Source: Rugamonas sp045984285 (GTDB taxonomy: Bacteria; Pseudomonadota; Gammaproteobacteria; Burkholderiales; Burkholderiaceae_D). Taken from it: a DNA stretch of 64,000 nt. The stretch is from assembly GCF_045984285.3 (NCBI RefSeq), contig NZ_JBJQIK030000002.1:124001-188000 (forward strand), in the 5' to 3' direction. The notes beneath the pieces were generated by a model. It searched no databases, was not told the origin of the DNA, and saw only the letters and a list, made by a program, of their open reading frames with translations. This document shows, one piece after another, positions 19,124 to 25,289 of this stretch. The stretch's first letter is position 1, and each line of letters starts with the position of its first letter. The position numbers were made by a program, and so were the translations under genes.

Positions 19124-19150
19124 AAAGCGGGCTTCGGCCCGCTTTTTTTT
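19124..19150 (+). terminator. Intrinsic terminator after gltA
   Basis: AAAGCGGGC, a TTCG tetraloop, GCCCGCTTT and eight T in total. It ends the sdh-gltA transcript 23 bases after the stop and separates it from the esterase gene. Confidence 0.93.
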
Positions 19151-19165
19151 CGAGGAGACTCCTGA

Positions 19166-20074
19166 ATGATACGTGCCCTGTTACTGGCCTTTGCGCTGTT
19201 CGCCGGCGCCGCGCACGCCGCCGCTCCGCTTGCCCGCGCGGGCAAGCTGGAAGTGCTCGCGATGGCGCCATCGCAGTATGTGGACCCGCGCCCCGTGTAT
19301 GTCTGGCTGCCCGACGACTATGCCGCCAAATCGAAAGCGGGCGTGCGCTACAAGGTGCTCTACGTGCACGACGGCGAAAACCAGTTCGACCCATCCACCA
19401 CCTGGAACAAGAAAAGCTGGAACCTCGAACTCACGCTGGCCCGCCTGATCCGCGAAGGGAAGATTGCGGACACCATCGCCGTCGCCATCCCCAACAACGG
19501 CAAACTGCGCTACGCTGAATACTTCCCGCAGAAATTCCTGCCGCTGATGTCCGAGGGTTACCGCAATGGCCTCGTTGCACAGGGCATGGGCGGCAAGCCG
19601 CTGGCCGACAACTACCTGCGCTTCATCGTGGACGAAATCAAACCTGCCGTGGACAAGCGCTACGCCACCCAGGCCGATGCGGCGGGCACCTTCCTGCTCG
19701 GCTCCAGCATGGGCGGCCTGATTTCCGTGTACGGCATCAGCGAGTACCCGCAGGTGTTCGGCGGCGCGGCCGGGCTGTCCACGCACTGGGTGGGCTCGCA
19801 CCAGCCGAATGCCACGGTGCCGCTGGCCGCCTTTAACTACCTGATCGCGCGCCTGCCCGATCCCGCGACGCACCGCGTCTGGCAGGACCATGGCACCACT
19901 GAACTGGATGCGCTCTACGCGCCGTACCAGCCCTTCATCGACCAGATCTTCCGCGAGCGCGGCTACACGGATGCCAACTACGTCAGCAAGGTCTATCCCG
20001 GCACGGGCCACAACGAGCCGGCATGGGCCGACCGCCTGCCCGAAGTGCTGGTTTTCCTGCTCGGCAGGCAGTGA
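19166..20074 (+). CDS. Exported esterase, alpha/beta hydrolase (PF00756 type)
   Basis: A 302-residue hydrolase with a signal peptide (MIRALLLAFALFAGAAHA). The nucleophile elbow is GSSMGG with S181; the oxyanion-side motif is YVHDGEN (67-72) and the C-terminal His is probably H282 in GTGHNEPAW. This is the putative esterase D/Fes/antigen-85 fold, which includes siderophore and sugar esterases; the substrate is unknown. ATG 19166 follows GAGGAG. The stop overlaps the ATG of the MazF-type gene by one base, so the two are coupled. Confidence 0.9.
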   Translation: MIRALLLAFALFAGAAHAAAPLARAGKLEVLAMAPSQYVDPRPVYVWLPDDYAAKSKAGVRYKVLYVHDGENQFDPSTTWNKKSWNLELTLARLIREGKIADTIAVAIPNNGKLRYAEYFPQKFLPLMSEGYRNGLVAQGMGGKPLADNYLRFIVDEIKPAVDKRYATQADAAGTFLLGSSMGGLISVYGISEYPQVFGGAAGLSTHWVGSHQPNATVPLAAFNYLIARLPDPATHRVWQDHGTTELDALYAPYQPFIDQIFRERGYTDANYVSKVYPGTGHNEPAWADRLPEVLVFLLGRQ

Positions 20075-20439
20075 TGGATCGCAGCGAGGTGCGGCGCGGC
20101 GAAATCTATTGGGTGGCGCCGGACGAAGCGCGGGGCTCGGTGCCCGCCATCCCGCATCCGCATCTTGTTGTGCAGGACGACGTGTTTAACCGCTCCCGCA
20201 TCGATACCGTGATCATGTGCGCGCTGACTTCCAACCTGCAGCGCCTTACAGAGCCCGGCAACGTGCTGCTGGAAGCGGGGGAGGGCGGACTCGGAAAGCA
20301 AAGCGTGATCGTCGTTTCCCAGTTATCCTGCGTTGGCAAGGCCCAGCTCGGCGCGCGGATCGGCGAGCTGTCGCAGGAGCGCGTCGAACAGGCGCTGGCC
20401 GGTCTGCGTTTCCAGCAAGCCGCGTTCTTCCGGCGCTGA
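20074..20439 (+). CDS. PemK/MazF-family toxin, no adjacent antitoxin
   Basis: A 121-residue protein with the MazF fold pattern: N-terminal RRGEIYWVAPDEARGS, HPHLVVQDDVFN, VIMCALTSN (catalytic Thr/Ser region), PGNVLL, GGLGKQSVIVVSQL and a C-terminal helix (LSQERVEQALAGL). Family members are sequence-specific endoribonucleases. The start overlaps the esterase stop (TGATG), and no antitoxin-like gene precedes or follows it: the upstream gene is an esterase and the downstream gene is convergent. It may therefore be a lone, weakly toxic or housekeeping family member. Family moderate to good, toxicity unknown. Confidence 0.85.
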   Translation: MDRSEVRRGEIYWVAPDEARGSVPAIPHPHLVVQDDVFNRSRIDTVIMCALTSNLQRLTEPGNVLLEAGEGGLGKQSVIVVSQLSCVGKAQLGARIGELSQERVEQALAGLRFQQAAFFRR

Positions 20440-20464
20440 TATCGGGGCAGGCCTGGCCGGCTGC

Positions 20465-20818
20465 TTACCTCAGTATCTTTTCCATCGCCTTGCCCTTCGC
20501 CAGCTCATCGACCAGCTTGTCCAGGTAGCGGATTTTCTGCATCAGCGGGTCTTCGATGTCTTCAACGCGGATGCCGCAGACCACACCCTTGATGAGCGGG
20601 GCGTTCGGATGCATCGCAGGCGCCTGCGTGAAGAAGTCCTCGAAACTGGTTTGTGCCTCGAGCTGCTTCGCCAAAGCCGCCGCGCTGTAGCCGGTGAGCC
20701 AGCAGATGATCTGGTCCACTTCCGCCTTCGTGCGTCCCTTGCGCTCCGCCTTCTGGACATACATGGGATACACTTTGGTGAACGGCATGCTGAAGATCTT
20801 GTGCTTCTCCATGTTCAT
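20465..20818 (-). CDS. DUF2200 family protein
   Basis: A 117-residue cytosolic protein of the DUF2200 family, recognised from KIFSMPFTKVYPMYVQKAER, KGRTKAEVDQIICWLTGY, VVCGIRVEDIEDPLMQKIRY and a C-terminus LDKLVDELAKGKAMEKILR. No activity is known for this family. The ATG at 20818 overlaps the stop of the upstream DUF1428 gene (ATGA); a second in-frame ATG lies at 20812. The two DUF genes form a coupled unit convergent with the MazF-type gene. Confidence 0.88.
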   Translation of the reverse strand: MNMEKHKIFSMPFTKVYPMYVQKAERKGRTKAEVDQIICWLTGYSAAALAKQLEAQTSFEDFFTQAPAMHPNAPLIKGVVCGIRVEDIEDPLMQKIRYLDKLVDELAKGKAMEKILR

Positions 20819-21222
20819 GCCCTTTTTGCGCTGTCCAGCATGGGGCGGAATCCGCCGGCGATCAGGCGGGCGCCGTCAAATACGGTAGGCTGGTCATTGA
20901 ACTGCATGCGCGGATCGGCCGTCATTTTCGCCATGCCTTCGTCGCGGCTCTGCTTGTCCGGCCATTCCACCCAGGACATCACAACGCTCTCATCGCCCTG
21001 GACGCCAGCCGCGGCGGCGAAGTGGCTGTAGGCATCGGCAGGCTGGCGCGCGGTCTCGGCATGGTAGGTCGATGCGTCCGGTCCCGATTCATCCAGCCAG
21101 CATTCGACAATCCGCAAAGCGCCGTACTCCTGCGCGATCACGGACGATATGTGCGCCAGGTTTTCATACTGCGCCCGGTTGGCGCGTGGAACAGGAACCA
21201 GATAGCAATCGAAGTAGCTCAC
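20815..21222 (-). CDS. DUF1428 family protein
   Basis: A 135-residue protein of the DUF1428 (YbaA-like) family, with a dimeric alpha-beta barrel-like pattern: SYFDCYLVPVPRANRAQYEN, RIVECWLDE, VVMSWVEWPDKQSRDEGMAK, MFDG-like TVFDGARLIAGGF. The start is GTG 21222, where the family begins with M-S-Y-F-D; open frame further upstream is not homologous in character and is rejected. The GTG overlaps the stop of a candidate 42-residue ORF (GTGA). Function of the family is unknown. Confidence 0.87.
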   Translation of the reverse strand: MSYFDCYLVPVPRANRAQYENLAHISSVIAQEYGALRIVECWLDESGPDASTYHAETARQPADAYSHFAAAAGVQGDESVVMSWVEWPDKQSRDEGMAKMTADPRMQFNDQPTVFDGARLIAGGFRPMLDSAKRA

Positions 21223-21347
21223 TTTCCGCCTCGCAAACGTTTGATCTTCTCGACCTGGCCGGTAAAGCGGCCCAAGCCTGGATTGTGCTGCGCTTTCGCG
21301 AGCGATGCCGCACGTTCCGCTGCGCGCAGTGCATTGGGAGGCTGCAT
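21219..21347 (-). CDS. Candidate 42-residue basic protein
   Basis: A short frame from ATG 21347 to a stop that overlaps the DUF1428 GTG start by 4 bases. The product is 42 residues, basic at the C-terminus, with the block ASLAKAQHNPGLGRFTGQVE followed by KIKRLRGGK. It begins 2 bases after the stop of the SAM-hydrolase-type gene, so it would be a coupled link in a four-gene unit. The ribosome binding site is weak. Tight spacing on both sides supports a real gene, but conservation is untested. Confidence 0.4.
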   Translation of the reverse strand: MQPPNALRAAERAASLAKAQHNPGLGRFTGQVEKIKRLRGGK

Positions 21348-21349
21348 TT

Positions 21350-22261
21350 CTACTTCTGCTTGCTGATCTCGACCTTCCAGTCGAGCCCCGAGCTGATCTT
21401 GTGTTGCGCTGCGAAATTGCCCTCGTTGATGGCGATGGCCACTTCGAGCAGGCTGTTGAGATAGACCAGCGGCTGCCCCTTGGGCACTTCGCCGAAGGTG
21501 TTGCGGTAGGGGGCAACGAAGCGGCCTACGACCTTGCCGCCGTGGGAGATGCGCACCGCTACCTTGTCGCCGATGGCGATGCCGAGCTCCTCGAACAGGG
21601 CTTTGGGAATATTGGTCCACACATTGCCGTACTTTTCGTCGAGCACCGGGATGATGCCGCGCACCGCATTGCCGGCGCGCGCGGGCTTCTCATAGGGCAG
21701 CCGGATGACCGTGTCCACCGGCAGGGCAGGGCCGACCTGCTCATAGCTGATCTGGCCAGACGCCAGGCGCGCGCCGACGTAGGTGTACACATCGCGCCCA
21801 TGGAAGGTATAGGAATCGGCCGAGCCGGGAAGCCGGTTGACCTTCTCGTCGATCTGCCGCAGTTCGGCCACGCCATCGCGCTCGGCAATCATCGTATAGA
21901 GCCCGTTGTTCGGACCGACGAAGTAGCGTCCCTGTTTGGTTTTCATGACCACCGATTTGCGGTCGGTGCCCACGCCGGGATCGACCACGGTCACAAACAC
22001 CGTGCCGGCCGGCCAGTAGTTGGCAGTCTGGTAGAGCCGGTAGGCGCCGAGCCAGATATCGTAGTCGGGGATCTGGTGGGTGAGGTCGGACACCACCAGT
22101 TTCGGATCGACGCCGTAGGCAACGCCGCGCATGGCCGATACGGCGCCGTCGGAGGTGCCGAAGTCGGTCATCAGCACCAGCGCGTCGGCGGCAGCGGCGC
22201 GGGCAAGGGGCAGGGCACACAGCAAGGCAAGGGCGAACGAACGCAGGCGGCGCAGCTTCAT
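21350..22261 (-). CDS. Exported SAM hydroxide adenosyltransferase-type protein
   Basis: A 303-residue protein of the DUF62/SAM hydroxide adenosyltransferase family, which splits S-adenosylmethionine (or related adenosyl compounds) into adenosine and methionine. Motifs: LMTDFGTSDGAVSAMRGV at the start of the domain, DLTHQIPDYDI, FVTVVDPGVGT, VGPNNGLYTMI, FHGRDVYTYVGARLASG and a C-terminal beta-domain (YRNTFGEVPKGQPLVYLNS). Unusually for an enzyme of an intracellular substrate, it carries a typical signal peptide (KLRRLRSFALALLCALPLA, about 1-25). ATG 22261 with AAGGAG at 5-base spacing is preferred over an upstream start. Confidence 0.87.
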   Translation of the reverse strand: MKLRRLRSFALALLCALPLARAAAADALVLMTDFGTSDGAVSAMRGVAYGVDPKLVVSDLTHQIPDYDIWLGAYRLYQTANYWPAGTVFVTVVDPGVGTDRKSVVMKTKQGRYFVGPNNGLYTMIAERDGVAELRQIDEKVNRLPGSADSYTFHGRDVYTYVGARLASGQISYEQVGPALPVDTVIRLPYEKPARAGNAVRGIIPVLDEKYGNVWTNIPKALFEELGIAIGDKVAVRISHGGKVVGRFVAPYRNTFGEVPKGQPLVYLNSLLEVAIAINEGNFAAQHKISSGLDWKVEISKQK

Positions 22262-22331
22262 GGCACTCCTTCGGCAGGACGGGACCATGGCAGCATAAAT
22301 CCTGCGCCGCCGGCTGGCAATGCCCCGGTGC

Positions 22332-22422
22332 GTCATTCCCGCGCAGGAGGCGGACCGCTCATGCGGGGGCCACGCGCCGAGGCGGCTCCCTGGGTTCCCG
22401 CGTTCGCGGGAACGACGGTTAG
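22332..22422. repeat. REP/BIME-like paired hairpin, copy 2
   Basis: The left unit begins GTCATTCCCGCGCAG. The right unit, read on the opposite strand, is CTAACCGTCGTTCCCGCG followed by the matching arm CGCGGGAACCCAGG. The left half is degraded after its first arm. The right end overlaps the TAA stop of the PAS-GGDEF-EAL gene. Confidence 0.65.
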
Positions 22423-24482
22423 TGCGCCGTCAGCCACCGGTCCAGCGCGCTCCGGTCCATTGGCCGGCTGATGTAGTTGCCCTGGATGCTGGAGCAGCCA
22501 TGCCGGGCCAGGAAGTCGTGCTGCGACTGCGTTTCCACTCCGGTGGCGACCACGCGGATATTCAGGTTGTGGCCGATATTCAGCATGGTCTTGGCCAGCG
22601 CACTGCTGCCGTTGCCCAGGCTGATGTTGCTGACCGAACGGCGCGTCATCTTGAGCTGGCTGACCGGCAGCGCCTGCAGGCAGCTCAGGTTGGACAGGCC
22701 GGCGCCGAAATCGTCCACCGACAGCTTGATGCCAAGTTCGCTCATGCCTTGGGCCAGGCGCCGCGCCTGCGGCATATTGTTCACCAGCTGCTCCTCGCGC
22801 ACTTCCAGCGCCAGGCTGCCCGGCTTCACCCCGTGGTGCGCCACGCGCTGTGCGATATGCGGCAGGTAGTCGCGCTGGCTGATCTCGCGGCTCGACGCGT
22901 TGATGGAGATCGGCAGGTCGGGGAAACCGATGCGCGCCAGGTGCTGCAGGGTGGCGCACACATCCTCCAGCACGCGCCGGCCGAGCGGGACGATCAGGCC
23001 ATTTTCTTCCGCTTCCGGCAGGAAGTCGGCGGGCAGCAGCTCGCCGCGTTCCGGATGGCGCCAGCGCAGCAGCGCTTCCAGGCCGAGGATGCGGCCGGTC
23101 TCCACGCATACGTCGGGCTGGAACAGCAGGTAAAGGTCGTCGCGCTCCAGCGCGTCCTTCAGGGCGTGCTCCATGCGCAGCCGCGCCGCCGAGGTGGATG
23201 CCATGGCGGGCGAATAGAAATGCACCGCATCCGGCCCGCCATGCTTGCCCTCGTACATGGCGGCGTCGGCGGCGTGCAGCAGTTCGCTGGCCGCCGTACC
23301 GTCGGCAGGGTAGAGCGACACGCCCATGCTGGCGCCCACGGATAAGGTGCGGCAGCCCACCGGCATCGGCGGCGCCATGGCGCGCCGTATACGGTCGATC
23401 ATCTGCAGTGTGTAGCGCAGCGAAGGCTGCTCGGCCAGCACCAGCACGAATTCGTCGCCGCCCAGGCGCGCCACGGTATCGCTCTCGCGCACCGCGGACT
23501 GCAGGCGCTGGGCCACGGTGCGCAGCACCTGGTCGCCGGCCGCGTGGCCCAGCGTGTCATTGATTTCCTTGAACTTGTTCAGGTCCATCAGGATCACGGC
23601 CACCTGCTGTTCGTTGCGCTGCGCGCTCTGGATTGCATGCTCCAGCCGGTCGCGCAGCAGGATACGGTTGGCCAGGTCGGTCAGCGGGTCGTGCGTGACC
23701 TGGTGTTCCAGCATGGCGGTGCGCGATTTGAGCGTGGTGATGTCTTCAATGATGCCGATGTAGTGGGTGATGCGCCGGGTGCCATCGTTGACCGGCGTTA
23801 CCGTCAGGTGGTTCCAGAATACTTCGCCATTCTTGCGCTGGTTGCGGAAGGTAACGCTGGCGGGGCGCTGCGCTGCGATCGCCGCGCCAAGGGCGCCGCG
23901 CTGTTCTTCGTCCAGCCCCGGGATGGCCATGAAGCGCGAGTCGCGGCCGATGACTTCCTCGGCGCTGTAGCCGGTGATGCGCTCGAAGGCCGGATTCACG
24001 TACTCGATGGGATTATCCATGCCGTTATGGCGCGTGATGATGATGCCGTTGCTGGCGGCGTGCAGCGCCCGCTCGCGCAGCTCCAGCGTGGCCTGCTGGT
24101 GATGATGGCGGCTCAGGTCCAGCCCCATGCCGCACATATAGCTGGTATCGCCCACCTGCATGCGCGAGCCGCAGAACATATAGGGAATGAACTGGCCGCG
24201 CACCATCAGGCGCGCTTCCAGCTGCACTTTCTGTTCCTGCTGGAACACGGCGCAGAAGGCCGCCGCCACCTTGGGCCTTTCTTCGGCGGGAAACAGCTCC
24301 AGCATGTGCACGCCGCGCAGCTGTTCGGGCCCCAGGCCCGTCACTTGTTCAACCGTCTGGTTCCACAAAACGAAGTAGCCCGCCTCGTCAAGGACATAGA
24401 ACGTGCCCGCCAGCAAGTTCATGACGTCCCGAAGAGGCGAGCCGCCGACCTTATCGGCCGGATCCTGTCCGCGCTCGCCCAT
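22419..24482 (-). CDS. PAS-PAS-GGDEF-EAL cyclic-di-GMP protein
   Basis: A 687-residue cytosolic signalling protein: PAS (about 20-125), PAS with PAC (137-250), GGDEF (260-425; intact GGDEF at 341-345, so diguanylate cyclase activity is possible) and EAL (435-685). The EAL domain keeps E469-A-L, the Asn in SINAS and D590-D591, but the usual LKID reads LKMT (610-613), AEGVET reads ATGVET (646-651) and the ELTE segment reads EVRE. Phosphodiesterase activity may therefore be lost or reduced. No membrane segment was seen. ATG 24482 follows AGGGGAG. It stands alone; the signal sensed by the PAS domains is unknown. Confidence 0.93.
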   Translation of the reverse strand: MGERGQDPADKVGGSPLRDVMNLLAGTFYVLDEAGYFVLWNQTVEQVTGLGPEQLRGVHMLELFPAEERPKVAAAFCAVFQQEQKVQLEARLMVRGQFIPYMFCGSRMQVGDTSYMCGMGLDLSRHHHQQATLELRERALHAASNGIIITRHNGMDNPIEYVNPAFERITGYSAEEVIGRDSRFMAIPGLDEEQRGALGAAIAAQRPASVTFRNQRKNGEVFWNHLTVTPVNDGTRRITHYIGIIEDITTLKSRTAMLEHQVTHDPLTDLANRILLRDRLEHAIQSAQRNEQQVAVILMDLNKFKEINDTLGHAAGDQVLRTVAQRLQSAVRESDTVARLGGDEFVLVLAEQPSLRYTLQMIDRIRRAMAPPMPVGCRTLSVGASMGVSLYPADGTAASELLHAADAAMYEGKHGGPDAVHFYSPAMASTSAARLRMEHALKDALERDDLYLLFQPDVCVETGRILGLEALLRWRHPERGELLPADFLPEAEENGLIVPLGRRVLEDVCATLQHLARIGFPDLPISINASSREISQRDYLPHIAQRVAHHGVKPGSLALEVREEQLVNNMPQARRLAQGMSELGIKLSVDDFGAGLSNLSCLQALPVSQLKMTRRSVSNISLGNGSSALAKTMLNIGHNLNIRVVATGVETQSQHDFLARHGCSSIQGNYISRPMDRSALDRWLTAH

Positions 24483-24629
24483 ACTGCTCCCCTGAATGTG
24501 GTCTTATGCGCCGGTGAGCAAGCACGACGGATGCTCCCGGCTGGCAGGCGTCGTTTATTTCATGCCAATAGTGTGCATGAAAACGCTGCAGGGGGACGTT
24601 CTTTTGGTCAATTGTTGAGCCCGGATGCC

Positions 24630-25007
24630 TTATTTTTCGGGACCTTCGTCCAGCAGGGCCTGGATTTCGGCGCGTTCCTTTGCGTTGACATGGCCCCCTT
24701 TCAGGGCCGCCAGCACCAGCGCCTTGCCGGAACCGGCGAAGGCTTTATGGATGAGCTCCTTGAGCAGATTGGTCTGCACCGATTCCTGTTCCTGGGCCGG
24801 GGCGTAGACGTGGGCGCGCTGCGATTCGTCGCGGTTCAGCAAGCCCTTGGTGTGCATCAGTTGCAGCTGGCGCAACACATTGGCGTAAGTCGTGTCGGGC
24901 TTGCTGTCCAGGGCAGCCTGGTGTACCTGCCGGGCAGTGGAGGGCCCCAGCGCGAACAGCAGGCGCAGGATTTCCAGTTCGGCGGCGGTCGGTTTGGGCG
25001 GGCTCAT
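24630..25007 (-). CDS. BlaI/MecI/CopY-family repressor
   Basis: A 125-residue winged-helix regulator. The N-terminal domain is typical (TAAELEILRLLFALGPSTAR, QVHQAA, DTTYANVLRQLQLMHTKGLL), followed by the C-terminal dimerisation helices (LLKELIHKAFAGSGKALVLA). ATG 25007 follows AGGAAA; the longer upstream frame is rejected because it runs through the candidate operator. No BlaR1/M56 sensor peptidase is next to it, so it is an orphan. It may repress itself through the palindrome at 25049 and may reach across to the promoter of odhA. Confidence 0.9.
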   Translation of the reverse strand: MSPPKPTAAELEILRLLFALGPSTARQVHQAALDSKPDTTYANVLRQLQLMHTKGLLNRDESQRAHVYAPAQEQESVQTNLLKELIHKAFAGSGKALVLAALKGGHVNAKERAEIQALLDEGPEK

Positions 25008-25048
25008 GGCGGTCTTTCCTCGGGGATGATGGAAGTAGAATAAATTAT

Positions 25049-25066
25049 CTAGACCAGAATGTCTAG
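25049..25066. promoter_or_regulatory. Palindrome upstream of blaI-type gene, candidate operator
   Basis: CTAGAC-N6-GTCTAG, 18 bases, 42 bases before the repressor ATG and about 220 bases before odhA. The dyad size and position suit a BlaI/MecI-family dimer. Autoregulation is inference from family habit. Confidence 0.5.
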
Positions 25067-25204
25067 CTCCACCCTCCGTTAGAAGTGGTATTCGGCCATT
25101 TTTCACCATGTGGTGGTTGTTGGTATACAATCCCGCGTGCTATCCTAAACAACCGTTTTTGTAAGAACGACTGTAGTACAGCCCTTCCCCCACAACTTGA
25201 TGTG

Positions 25205-25289
25205 CAATCCGCTAACCGGTCAGGCCGTGTCGCGGAAGGTTAGATTAACCCGCTAATTCCTCGCGAAGCGCGAAGAAAGGTGAGCAAGA
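25205..25289 (+). ncRNA. Structured odhA leader, candidate sucA RNA motif
   Basis: The leader offers mutually exclusive pairings. GGTTAG (25238-25243) can pair back with CTAACC (25212-25217), or GGTTA (25238-25242) can pair forward with TAACC (25246-25250) around a GAT loop. A further hairpin TCGCG-AAG-CGCGA (25261-25273) is directly followed by the ribosome binding site AAAGG (25276-25280). A sucA RNA motif, a cis-regulatory structure found in 5' leaders of sucA in Burkholderiales, is established in the literature; this leader is in the right gene, order and position. I could not run a covariance search, so the identity is an inference. Confidence 0.55.

Noticed and set aside
20074..20818. 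MazF-type gene and DUF2200 gene as a toxin-antitoxin pair
   Set aside because: They are convergent on opposite strands and DUF2200 has no DNA-binding or antitoxin-like character.
25131..25260. tRNA or other stable RNA gene in the odhA upstream region
   Set aside because: No cloverleaf, CCA end or T-loop was found; the structure fits an mRNA leader better.
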